Assembly (NCBI GenBank): GCA_027592135.1 | Contig: JAQCIJ010000009.1 | Location: forward strand, 1-34,603 | Direction of reading: 5' to 3' | Length of the DNA stretch: 34,603 nucleotides | Source: a bacterium | GTDB lineage: Bacteria > Patescibacteriota > Gracilibacteria > Peribacterales > Peribacteraceae | Part shown: positions 1 through 8,429 of the stretch, piece by piece | Position numbering within the stretch: position 1 is the first letter of the stretch | Layout: each line of letters begins with the position of its first letter | The notes under the pieces: model-generated | Database searches by the model: none | What the model was told of the DNA's origin: nothing | The model's input: only the letters and a program-made list of their open reading frames with translations | Translations under genes and position numbers: made by a program

Positions 1-3000
1 ATGTTCGCGACAACTCTATCCATTTTGTGTCTGTAACTTTCAGTAGCACCAAGACATCGTCTGGCCCTCTAATTTTGTAGTCTTCTTTTAGCACTAAGCT
101 CTTGGTTTTTCGCACAGTAATTTCGTGCTCTTCATCAAATCCTTGTAGGACGAGTATTTGGTTTACGGTACCGCCATCGATCTTGGCAAGAACATCAGTA
201 TCGTCACTGTTTTCTGTATCAATAAGATAGAAAGTTCCACCAATACTAATCTGCCCATCAGAGATCGTTTGCAGGTTTCCATTTTCTCCTAATTCTGGGA
301 GATGATTTTCTATATCTTCTACGCGCTTTTCAAGATTCGTAAGTCGAGATGCAAACAGTCCCATGGTTTCTCCAAGTGAGGATCCAAAGGAAAGTATGTC
401 AATCTCAGAATTTCGCACGTTTGTTACTAGCTCTTTGAGAGCTGCAATGACTACCATTTGCATTTCGATGCCAAAGCGGATTTTCTTAAAGCCATCTTCT
501 TGGTCAGATACGAGGTGTGGGAATACTTGCTCTAACTCCTGAGCAATAAGACCTACCGATGTGCCGTGTTCTGGGGCACCTGCTTTCCAGTCAAATTGTA
601 CAGGGTTTAAGAGTTCTACTTTCCCAAGCATTCCTTCAAGTGGCACAATATTTTCTTTTAGTCGCACATCAGAAAGACATGTTCCTCCAACAGTAGTGGT
701 ATCATCTGTCTGGAAACATCCAGTCACATCGATATCGCCCTCGACATCCAATGCATCGTTTGGTGTACCGGTACCAATATTGATACCAGTAGTACCCACA
801 GTCATCTTTGTAATACCATTTGCTTTGATAGAAAGTTTATCAGGAGTTCCTCCTGCATTTATAAATGCACCATCAGTATTATCACCACCCATATGCAAGA
901 ATCCAGCATTATTTGAGGAATCATCTCTCAATTGAATATGGGTAGTTTGTCCTGCTGTAGCATTGTCTACAGTGAGTGTCCCTGCTTCTATATGTAGGCT
1001 TGTAGCTGGTACATCAGTTCCGATACCGATACGTTCATTTATTGTATTCACATTAAAGACAGGATTTCCGCCATTTGCATCGTTAATTTGGAATGCTGTT
1101 GTAGAGTCTATGAGATTTCTAAATACTGCATAACCAGAACCAGAAAGAAGATCAGTAGAGTGAAGTGTGCTTCCAGAAATTGTTCCGACTACTTCAAGTT
1201 CTGTCTCTGGCGTATTGGTTTTGATACCCACTTTTTGATCATTGCTGACAAATATTGCAGGTTGTGCGTCTGCTGCATTTGAGAATACTTTGAATCGGTA
1301 GTCTGTTGTAGGGGATACAGAATATGCTGTAGGTGCTGTAGTAATATTATCCCCTGCAGGGTTGAGTCGTACCCAGTATTTATTTGTTACTTCAGAATTT
1401 ACACTTGTTACAGCCCAGTTTTCTGGATTGACGAATGTGACAGCTCCGTCTTGTGTCAGGTTACTTGTGGTATCTCTGTACCCGGTAACCGTCCATGCAC
1501 TTCCATTCCAGTATTCGACTTCAAATGTAATTCCTGCTCCTGCTACTGCTAGGTCGAAGTAGACAGTAAAGAATGGATCATCCATACCTATGTAGAATAG
1601 GTCATTACTTGGATTTTCTGCTGTAAAGATTGTAAATGCAGTACCACCAGTTGTTCGTGCTTCTGCAAGATTGTCAGCGTACGATACGCTATCGAAATTG
1701 TAGGCACCATTCAATCCTGGAGGATCAATTGCCAATGATCCACTTGTTGTTAGCGAATTATACGTATCGCGGAAGAGGTTGGTATCAAAGATATTTTTGT
1801 AGCCAAAGAGGATGTGAGGATTCTCTGATGCATTAGGAGTCGGCATACTTATACGCAAGCCTGGCTCGGATGTAGCTTCACTATCCACATCAACCGCAAT
1901 ACCATTTCCGTCGGTGTCCGCAAGGAATGTTGTCGCTGCACCATCCTGTTGCAAATGCATCACGGTTGTACTATCTGCATTAGCATGATCATTCTCGAGA
2001 TGGAATAAACTACGTTTACCTGTGTTACTTGAATTACTAATTCCCGTAAAGATCAGACCGGTTCCAGTAGTAAGAGCATTTGCATCGCCAATATCTATTA
2101 CTTTACCTGTAGTTAAGGTTGCAGCTGATATGTTGATGATGTCTGATGTTGTTGCCTCGGAGTCGATATCAAGAGCAATCCCTTCACCATCTTGGTTAAG
2201 GAACAGTGCTGCATTTGTTGTAAGGTTTTCAATAACAGCGTAACCAGATCCTGTAAGAAAACGACCAAAGTGTAGGTGTTCACCAGAGGCTGTTCCGACA
2301 ACTTCTAGAGCCAAATTACTGTCGATCGTATTTGCGGCAACGCCACCGACATCAATCAGCAAGCCACCAGTCATTGTATCTCCACCCGTTTCCACGTAGC
2401 GGTTATCGAAGAAGTTCTGGAGGGAGCCCGTGCCGGAGAATCCGCCTCCCCCACTTTGATCGGTTCCACAGCTAAACGTCCCGTCATCCGCGTTCCAGAG
2501 CAGCTTATCCGTCGAACCGGTATCACAATCACTTAGTCCTGCTCCGTAGAGTCCACTTTCTACTGCGAGAGAACCTGATGTGCTTAAGTGATCCTGCGCA
2601 TGAATTGTCGCACCAGAGATGGTTCCTATTACCTCAAGGTCATCATCGAAGATAAAGCTTGCGAGTGTTCTATCGTACGTAAGCCTCTTATTAAGAGATC
2701 CACCAAACTGTAGATACAAGTCTGCTGCGCTGTCGGTATCATCAATCGTTTGAAACGCCTCTGTATTGACAATAAGAGTAGGAGCCCAACTACTAGCAGC
2801 ACCAGCTACTTGTGGCAGTGCAATAAGGAAGAAGATTGATATATTGATAATTGCCGCAACCAGAGCCAATACGACTCCAGGCTTTTTCGAGAAATGTCCT
2901 CGCCATACACTTAGCATGCTACGCAATCCGCACAACATACAATGGTGATCTTTTCGCTTATCATTGCTAAAAAGTGCACTCTTTGGTGCATTCTCTAATG

Positions 3001-3202
3001 TTGAGAGATCATTCAGGTCTAGACGGTTATACCACCTATAGAATGTCGTTCGCGCTATACCAAACTCATTACAAGTTTTCGAAACTGTCTGATGTCCGGC
3101 AAAATCGACAAACCAACGCAAACGCTCTACCACCTCCGGATGATCACCCATTTGGTGTGCCCGTTCGAGAAGTGCCAGAAGTGTGTGTTTGTTTGGTGTC
3201 AT
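1..3202 (-). CDS. Partial CDS (C-terminus off window): N-terminal transposase-like HTH, TM segment, long tail-fibre-like ectodomain, C-terminal Peptidase S74 intramolecular chaperone domain
   Basis: Manual minus-strand translation. Starts MTPNKHTLLALLERAHQMGDHPEVVERLRWFVDFAGHQTVSKTCNEFGIARTTFYRWYNRLDLNDLSTLENAP (HTH), then TM LALVAAIINISIFFLIALPQVAGAA, repeats such as RYVETGGDTMTGGLLIDVGG, and the S74 signature CLSDVRLKENIVPLEGMLGKVELLNPVQFDW...VGLIAQELEQVFPHLV. Not in ORF track because it has no stop inside the window. Confidence 0.88.
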   Translation of the reverse strand, partial: MTPNKHTLLALLERAHQMGDHPEVVERLRWFVDFAGHQTVSKTCNEFGIARTTFYRWYNRLDLNDLSTLENAPKSALFSNDKRKDHHCMLCGLRSMLSVWRGHFSKKPGVVLALVAAIINISIFFLIALPQVAGAASSWAPTLIVNTEAFQTIDDTDSAADLYLQFGGSLNKRLTYDRTLASFIFDDDLEVIGTISGATIHAQDHLSTSGSLAVESGLYGAGLSDCDTGSTDKLLWNADDGTFSCGTDQSGGGGFSGTGSLQNFFDNRYVETGGDTMTGGLLIDVGGVAANTIDSNLALEVVGTASGEHLHFGRFLTGSGYAVIENLTTNAALFLNQDGEGIALDIDSEATTSDIINISAATLTTGKVIDIGDANALTTGTGLIFTGISNSSNTGKRSLFHLENDHANADSTTVMHLQQDGAATTFLADTDGNGIAVDVDSEATSEPGLRISMPTPNASENPHILFGYKNIFDTNLFRDTYNSLTTSGSLAIDPPGLNGAYNFDSVSYADNLAEARTTGGTAFTIFTAENPSNDLFYIGMDDPFFTVYFDLAVAGAGITFEVEYWNGSAWTVTGYRDTTSNLTQDGAVTFVNPENWAVTSVNSEVTNKYWVRLNPAGDNITTAPTAYSVSPTTDYRFKVFSNAADAQPAIFVSNDQKVGIKTNTPETELEVVGTISGSTLHSTDLLSGSGYAVFRNLIDSTTAFQINDANGGNPVFNVNTINERIGIGTDVPATSLHIEAGTLTVDNATAGQTTHIQLRDDSSNNAGFLHMGGDNTDGAFINAGGTPDKLSIKANGITKMTVGTTGINIGTGTPNDALDVEGDIDVTGCFQTDDTTTVGGTCLSDVRLKENIVPLEGMLGKVELLNPVQFDWKAGAPEHGTSVGLIAQELEQVFPHLVSDQEDGFKKIRFGIEMQMVVIAALKELVTNVRNSEIDILSFGSSLGETMGLFASRLTNLEKRVEDIENHLPELGENGNLQTISDGQISIGGTFYLIDTENSDDTDVLAKIDGGTVNQILVLQGFDEEHEITVRKTKSLVLKEDYKIRGPDDVLVLLKVTDTKWIELSRT

Positions 3203-3219
3203 GTCTGTATTTATTTGCC

Positions 3220-3229
3220 GTAGCGCTAC
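3220..3229. promoter_or_regulatory. Palindrome GTAGCGCTAC (candidate operator, proximal copy)
   Basis: Perfect 10-bp palindrome between predicted -10 and start codon; identical copy at 3372-3381. Confidence 0.55.
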
Positions 3230-3245
3230 ATCGACAAATCACATT

Positions 3246-3274
3246 ATTATAGCAGAAATAAGACATTTTTTCAA
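3246..3274 (-). promoter_or_regulatory. Sigma70-type promoter TTGAAA-N17-TATAAT for the HTH/S74 gene
   Basis: Reverse complement reads TTGAAA aaatgtcttatttctgc TATAAT upstream of the ATG at complement(3200..3202). Confidence 0.7.
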
Positions 3275-3370
3275 TATATAGGGCTTAATCGGCCCGTACT
3301 GACAAAATACGGTATATATCAAATATCTAGAAAAGGGGACTGAAACGGCGATTTCTAACAGTAGCGGTAC

Positions 3371-3382
3371 TGTAGCGCTACA
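3371..3382. promoter_or_regulatory. Palindrome TGTAGCGCTACA (candidate operator, distal copy)
   Basis: Perfect 12-bp palindrome containing the same GTAGCGCTAC core, 152 bp from the first copy. Confidence 0.5.
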
Positions 3383-3503
3383 AATCAAAACGGTAGTACT
3401 TTTCTAGAAAAATGGCCTGCTAACCGAAGCTGCAGCGACTCAACAGCAAAACAAAATATCACCCGCAAAAGGCTATGGATGACAACCTGCGCTGCGCGAA
3501 GGT

Positions 3504-3593
3504 TGGCGGAGGGAGGGGGATTCGAACCCCCGAGACCCTTGCGGGCCTAACGGTTTTCAAGACCGTCGCATTCGACCACTCTGCCATCCCTCC
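3504..3593 (-). tRNA. tRNA-Ser (anticodon UGA), CCA encoded
   Basis: Cloverleaf on minus strand: GGAGGGA acceptor, GGTCTTGAAAACCG anticodon arm (TGA), variable arm, GGTTCGAATCC T arm, TCCCTCC-G-CCA 3' end. Confidence 0.95.
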
Positions 3594-3647
3594 ACGGCGC
3601 AGTATAAAGGGAAGACTAATGTCGGCATAGAGAACTTTGCTAAGTTT

Positions 3648-5972
3648 TTACCTGGTTAGAGAGTCACTAATTCGGTCAGTAAGGTCTGTATTACTAGGGA
3701 GCTCTTCTGGGGGGCATTCTCGGTCTGCCCAGTATTCTCGCAATATATTGATATATCCATGCTCAGAGATCAGCCTATCTGCAAAGGATTTAGCAGTTTC
3801 TGAAAATCGTGACTGAGTCATGTTTTTCGTTAATTGATATATACAAGAGACAAATGCATCTTCACCACCACAGACTTCAGATCGCACTTCGTCTTGAATT
3901 GCATCGGCGATACTATCACTATCGATACCAGCCATGAGGTACAAGTCTTTTGCAGGAGCAGAAGGGAAATAGTGGTTTGCTCCAAGGCGTCGCAAAGAGC
4001 AGGGGAGTGCGAAGTCGGCAATAATATCAGCAACTTGTGTCGCGAGCCCTCCTTCGGAGTTGTGGTCTTCTACAACTATCAAGTGGCCGGTCTCTAGAGC
4101 TGCTTGAATAATTGTTGCAGAATCAATCGGCCGAATGCACGAGACATTAAGAACACGGACAGAGAGATCTTTCGAAAGTTCATTTGTCAGAAGAAACTCA
4201 GCAGCTGCAACTGCACTGTGTACAGGTATTCCGGTTGCAATTACCGTGATGTCATCTTCTACGGTTCCTTTTCCACGGATCAAATCTATTTTTCCATCAA
4301 ACGCATAATCATCACCATAGATAATTTCTCCATTGGGAGACGTAAACTGCTCGTGACCGTCGCGAGGGAAGAATGTGTAAATACTAACGTGACCTTCACA
4401 GATTTTCTCGATAGCTTTTTCTGCCATGGCAGCAGCTTGATTACTATCGGCACTCATCCAGACTTCGGTATTATCAAAAGGAATGTTTAGGTAGTGGCGC
4501 TCTTGGTGCGTCTCGCCGTCTTCTCCAACAGAAAGACCTGCGTGTGTGCAGTCGTTAATTATTCCACAACGCGTGTGGCCACAGTTCACGTCGATCAGTC
4601 TTGCATTTGCTCTTGCTTCGTTTGTTCCGAAAGCTGCGAATGTGTACGTGACAGGAAGAAGCCCGGTCTGGCGCATCCCTGCAGCCATCATGTACATGTT
4701 CGCTTCTGCTACTCCTACATTTACGCAGCGATCTGGAAATTCCTTTCCAACCGTATCAAAACCTCCAGAGCCTGCGAGGTCTGCATGCAGTACCATTATG
4801 CGGTCATCAACTTTCATCATATTCAGTAGATGCAATGCACCGAATTCTTTTCGGGCAGCTCCTTTTTCGGTCATCACACTTCTCTTATATCCTTTGAGGT
4901 TTGGTATAAGCTCAATATCAGTTTTTACTGGTAACGCATCTCCTATCTCTCCATACCGTTTTTGTTCTGCAGTATAAAACTTCTGATAATGCTCTACTGC
5001 CTCATCGAGTGGCTCAAGATCTTTTAGTGCTTCTGTAGCTTCATCTTTAGAAAGAGGAGATCCGTGAAAGTTCTTGGATCCTGTATTGGACCCTTCTTCC
5101 ATAAGGGCAATCCCATGACCCATTGTCGTGTAATAACAGATGAAGATTGGTTTTCCGTTACCGACCAAGGTGTTTGCTTTTTCGATAGCAGCTTTTACTT
5201 GCGAAGGATTATTTCCATTCTGTACCTCGATGACATTCCATCCAGAGGCAGCAGCAATTGCAGCAAAATCTGCAGCTACTGTCTCGGTTGGCACTCCAGA
5301 AAGCTGAATGTCGTTCCAGTCTCCATGCACTATCAAATTATCTAACTGCAAATGAGCAGCAAGTCTGAATGCTTCTTGCACTTGCCCTTCTTGGCTGTCT
5401 CCATCAGCAAGTAATACATCCACTACTCCTGGTTTATTCTGATGCTTTAAGCCAAAGGCAGTCCCTAGTCCGTGGCTTACAGCTTTTCCGAGAGGACCAG
5501 TCCCAAAAGGAATATCGCCGATACCCGCTTCTATATGACCGGGTAATCCAGACGGTGTGCGAAAGGTATCAATAATTTTTTGTGGATGGCGTAACCTCTC
5601 GTCTCCTTTATCTCTGCCAAAAAGATAGATCAAACCATAAGCAAGGACAGAAAGATGTCCGGGGCTCATCCGTAGTGGTTGGTCTATATCAGGACTTCGC
5701 ATCTTATAGACCCAGTAGCAAAGAGTGAATGCAGAGAGGGGACCACCAGGGTGACCGGACTTATGCGTAAGTGGTGCCATGACAGCCAAGTGGCAGATAA
5801 TGGTATGTGCTATTTCGTATTGTGATACTTCTTCTGGGCTTAAAGGCTTTGCATCATCTGGTCCAATCCAGAAACGCTCACCAGGATTTGCAGCAGCTGC
5901 AATTCTTTGAAGTGACATCGGTACTTCGTGTGGGTCTTTGCCTGTAAGAGAAGCTGAATCTGGACGTGTCAT
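3648..5972 (-). CDS. tkt: Transketolase-family protein
   Basis: 774 aa; SGHPGGPLS, TPP-binding-like GDSQEGQVQEAF...GDWNDIQLSG, and central/C-terminal transketolase motifs (VGVAEANMYMMAAGM, DCTHAGLSVGEDGETHQ). Confidence 0.9.
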   Translation of the reverse strand: MTRPDSASLTGKDPHEVPMSLQRIAAAANPGERFWIGPDDAKPLSPEEVSQYEIAHTIICHLAVMAPLTHKSGHPGGPLSAFTLCYWVYKMRSPDIDQPLRMSPGHLSVLAYGLIYLFGRDKGDERLRHPQKIIDTFRTPSGLPGHIEAGIGDIPFGTGPLGKAVSHGLGTAFGLKHQNKPGVVDVLLADGDSQEGQVQEAFRLAAHLQLDNLIVHGDWNDIQLSGVPTETVAADFAAIAAASGWNVIEVQNGNNPSQVKAAIEKANTLVGNGKPIFICYYTTMGHGIALMEEGSNTGSKNFHGSPLSKDEATEALKDLEPLDEAVEHYQKFYTAEQKRYGEIGDALPVKTDIELIPNLKGYKRSVMTEKGAARKEFGALHLLNMMKVDDRIMVLHADLAGSGGFDTVGKEFPDRCVNVGVAEANMYMMAAGMRQTGLLPVTYTFAAFGTNEARANARLIDVNCGHTRCGIINDCTHAGLSVGEDGETHQERHYLNIPFDNTEVWMSADSNQAAAMAEKAIEKICEGHVSIYTFFPRDGHEQFTSPNGEIIYGDDYAFDGKIDLIRGKGTVEDDITVIATGIPVHSAVAAAEFLLTNELSKDLSVRVLNVSCIRPIDSATIIQAALETGHLIVVEDHNSEGGLATQVADIIADFALPCSLRRLGANHYFPSAPAKDLYLMAGIDSDSIADAIQDEVRSEVCGGEDAFVSCIYQLTKNMTQSRFSETAKSFADRLISEHGYINILREYWADRECPPEELPSNTDLTDRISDSLTR

Positions 5973-5983
5973 TTGCTGAAGTG

Positions 5984-6064
5984 TAAAGAGGAAAACGGAA
6001 AACGGAAAGAGATTCTTCGAATAGATTGTAATCTATTTATCCACTTTCCACTTTCCACTGAAAA
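5984..6064. repeat. ORF-less inverted-repeat element with 7-bp-period arms
   Basis: Left arm GGAAAACGGAAAACGGAAAG (5990-6009), inner perfect hairpin AATAGATT-GT-AATCTATT (6020-6037), right arm CCACTTTCCACTTTCCACTG (6041-6060). Confidence 0.6.
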
Positions 6065-6282
6065 TAAGAGGGGAGTTGAACAGGTAAAATAATCGAAACT
6101 GAAGACAATTAGTGTTCACCCCCTGCGCTAGCCAAATTGCTGATTCAGTAGGGAATTTTTGCTCTATAGTAGTCCCCTATTATTTGTTAAAAATTGTATA
6201 CATATCTTACTGCAGAACTTTTCAGACTTGGCAACCCCTAAGAGCTTGTCGAGGAGGCAAAAACGACTAAACTACGTAGGTT

Positions 6283-6378
6283 ATGAAACGACCTTCATTC
6301 AACCAAAAACAGCTACCATTGATGCAAATCAATATCTCGGCAATCCTCATGCTTAGCCTTTTGATGCTCGCAGTTTAG
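6283..6378 (+). CDS. Possible truncated signal-anchor peptide (31 aa)
   Basis: MKRPSFNQKQLPLMQINISAILMLSLLMLAV*; basic N-terminus then hydrophobic run, stop abutting the GGTTTGAAAG repeat. Confidence 0.25.
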   Translation: MKRPSFNQKQLPLMQINISAILMLSLLMLAV

Positions 6379-6413
6379 GGTTTGAAAGATATTGGTTTGA
6401 AAGCTTGAAAGCT

Positions 6414-6803
6414 TTAATGTTTTGTGTGTGTAGATCTTGATGGGTGACTATGAAGATAGTGCATTAAGCTTCCAAGTTTATTTCCAATTACTATGCAGCG
6501 ATCGTAAGAAATTGTAAATGCTGCTATATCAAAATACTGAGCATCTAGTCCGTAATATAACTGAGAACGAACTTCTGCTGCAGATCTTTTTGCATAACTA
6601 AGAAATTTTGCAAATTCAGCATTGGTATATGAATCATTCCCTTCTGCAATATTAGACATTACTGAAAGTCCCGCTCTTAAGATTTGATCTTTCCAACCAA
6701 GATCATACTTAGCACTATTTGAAGTACACAGTTTGCGTAGCTCTTGAACAAGAATTCTAGATTCTTTCCACGCGTCGATTTCTTCAAAAGATTTAAATGA
6801 CAT
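6414..6803 (-). CDS. Four helix bundle protein (23S rRNA intervening-sequence protein family, TIGR02436-like)
   Basis: FKSFEEIDAWKESRILVQELRKL...LSVMSNIAEGNDSYTNAEFAKFLSYAKRSAAEVRSQLYYGLD; likely start MSFKSF at 6803. Confidence 0.88.
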   Translation of the reverse strand: MSFKSFEEIDAWKESRILVQELRKLCTSNSAKYDLGWKDQILRAGLSVMSNIAEGNDSYTNAEFAKFLSYAKRSAAEVRSQLYYGLDAQYFDIAAFTISYDRCIVIGNKLGSLMHYLHSHPSRSTHTKH

Positions 6804-6832
6804 GGTGAACAATAGTACACCAGTTTTTACAA

Positions 6833-6879
6833 TCCTTCAATCCTTCAAACCTTCAAACCTTCAAACCTTCAAACCTTTT
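6833..6879. repeat. 8-bp-period tandem repeat (TTCAAACC)n
   Basis: aatccttcaatccttcaaaccttcaaaccttcaaaccttcaaacc read directly. Confidence 0.9.
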
Positions 6880-7597
6880 TTTCAATAATCAACATCCTCT
6901 TTGGCCCTGTGCGGATCTCTTCTTTGACACCTGTCCAGTCGTGGATCGCATCGATAAGCACGCGGTGTTTGTACGTATAGTCAAATCCCCTCTTAGTTCC
7001 GGGGTCATTTGTGTAGAAATGTCGCCAGTTGTATCCAGTAATCACGAGCATGTGGTACCACGGCCCCTGACCTGAGAAGTTGGGGTTACCAAGTTCGCGA
7101 CCTGCAGCAGGAACTATCACAGGGTTTCCTTTAGAGAGTTCATGCATAATAGATTCTTTTGTGACATCGTCACTTATACGCGTTTGGTAACCGTAGTATT
7201 CCTCGACAATCGCTGCGAGTTGATCAAGAGATACATCGTACTTATAACCATGAGATTCTTCCCATGTAGTAAGCTGCAAAATTTCTCGGTTTGCCTGTGC
7301 AGGTGTGAGCTCTGCATTCCGCAGGAAGTAATCTACCATAATAACAGACGCTTCTTCGCAAGCTTCTTGATAGGGGTTGTCCCAGTTGGCTTCTGGTGCC
7401 TGAGAAGTAAATGGCACATCGAGATACGCTTTGCTTGGGAGAGTGATCTCTTGAATAACTTGCTCTTCTGGCACGATTTCTTCGTCAAATTCAAAGTGTA
7501 CCTTTGCTTCGGAAGAAGGTTCTAGATCTACTTCAATCGTCGATGCAGTGCATCCTGTAAGGAGAATCGCCGATAGGAACCCAATCTGTATATTCAT
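6869..7597 (-). CDS. C39-like (peptidase_C39_2-type) cysteine peptidase, predicted lipoprotein
   Basis: Lipobox MNIQIGFLSAILLTGC; YLDVPFTSQAPEANWDNPYQEACEEASVIMVDYFL and HMLVITGYNW...YTNDPG. Confidence 0.8.
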   Translation of the reverse strand: MNIQIGFLSAILLTGCTASTIEVDLEPSSEAKVHFEFDEEIVPEEQVIQEITLPSKAYLDVPFTSQAPEANWDNPYQEACEEASVIMVDYFLRNAELTPAQANREILQLTTWEESHGYKYDVSLDQLAAIVEEYYGYQTRISDDVTKESIMHELSKGNPVIVPAAGRELGNPNFSGQGPWYHMLVITGYNWRHFYTNDPGTKRGFDYTYKHRVLIDAIHDWTGVKEEIRTGPKRMLIIEKKV

Positions 7598-7600
7598 ATA

Positions 7601-7616
7601 TGTAACATTTGTTACA
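7601..7616. promoter_or_regulatory. Perfect dyad TGTAAC-ATTT-GTTACA
   Basis: Read directly; sits 3 nt upstream of the C39-like gene start codon, in the divergent spacer. Confidence 0.4.
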
Positions 7617-7687
7617 GGCTAGCTTTTTTGGGCTTAAAATCCAGTAAATTTTACTCTATAATGCGAGTAATTTTCCCCCCTAGATTC

Positions 7688-8332
7688 ATGAAATTGTTTA
7701 TAGATACAGCAAATATCGCCAAGGTAGAAGAAATTTCCGCGTGGGGAATATTGGACGGAGTGACAACAAACCCAAGTCTCGTTGCTAAAGAAGAGGGGGC
7801 AGATTTTAAAGAAACTGTTATAAACATGTGCGGTCTTGTTAACGAGGTCAGTGCACAGATCACTGCAACGGAGTTTCCAGAGATGAAAGCACAGGCAGAC
7901 GTGTACAGCAGTTGGCACAAAAACGTTGTCGTAAAAGTTCCGATGACTGTCGAAGGATTAAAAACGCTTAACTATTGTTCCAGCAAAGGAATCCACACCA
8001 ATACCACATTGGTGTTCTCTGTTCCTCAGGCAATTATGGCTGCGAAGTCTGGCGCTACAATGATCAGTCCGTTTGTCGGTCGTCTCGATGACCTTGGTAT
8101 GGATGGTATGGATCTTATCGCAGATATTATGGAAGCGTGGAATCACTACAAATTTGAGACACAGGTTTTGGTAGCATCTATCAGAAATCTAGAACATGTC
8201 GTTCGGGCTGCAACGCTTGGAGCACATATCTGTACTATTCCGTATGATGTCTTCCTCGAACTTCCACAGCATGATCTTACGGATAAAGGGTTAAAGAAAT
8301 TTATGGAAGACTGGGAATCCATAAGTAATTAA
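7688..8332 (+). CDS. Transaldolase (small FSA/TalC-type)
   Basis: MKLFIDTANIAKVEEISAWGILDGVTTNPSLVAKE...; TATAAT at 7658-7663 makes the 7688 ATG more likely than 7628. Confidence 0.93.
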   Translation: MKLFIDTANIAKVEEISAWGILDGVTTNPSLVAKEEGADFKETVINMCGLVNEVSAQITATEFPEMKAQADVYSSWHKNVVVKVPMTVEGLKTLNYCSSKGIHTNTTLVFSVPQAIMAAKSGATMISPFVGRLDDLGMDGMDLIADIMEAWNHYKFETQVLVASIRNLEHVVRAATLGAHICTIPYDVFLELPQHDLTDKGLKKFMEDWESISN

Positions 8333-8342
8333 GCAATTCTGA

Positions 8343-8394
8343 AAGGTCGAAGGTCGTAAGGTCGTAAGGTCGAAGGTCGTAAGGTCGAAGGTCT
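8343..8394. repeat. 7/8-bp-period tandem repeat (AAGGTCG[T])n
   Basis: aaggtcgaaggtcgtaaggtcgtaaggtcgaaggtcgtaaggtcgaaggtc read directly. Confidence 0.92.
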
Positions 8395-8429
8395 TGCGGA
8401 AAGATATATTTGGTGTACTATCGATCACC

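Larger units (their letters stand above)
6378..6879. mobile_element. Four-helix-bundle cassette 1, flanked by inverted short-period tandem repeats
   Basis: Left GGGTTTGAAAG...GGTTTGAAAGCTTGAAAG (6378-6416); right (AATCCTTC)AATCCTTCAAACCTTCAAACC... (6833-6879), the reverse complement of GGTTTGAAGGTTTGAA; ORF between. Confidence 0.55.

Noticed and set aside
561-2301. Plus/minus ORFs inside the left-edge gene (561..935, 2022..2243, 2113..2301)
   Set aside because: They overlap the continuous minus-strand S74 fibre frame and have no recognisable domains.
3481-3510. Hairpin AACCTgcgctgcgcgaAGGTT as terminator of tRNA-Ser(UGA)
   Set aside because: Only a 5-bp outer stem and no U tract; could be a processing hairpin but not supportable.
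3834-5575. Plus-strand ORFs antisense to transketolase
   Set aside because: Shadow ORFs opposite a conserved enzyme.
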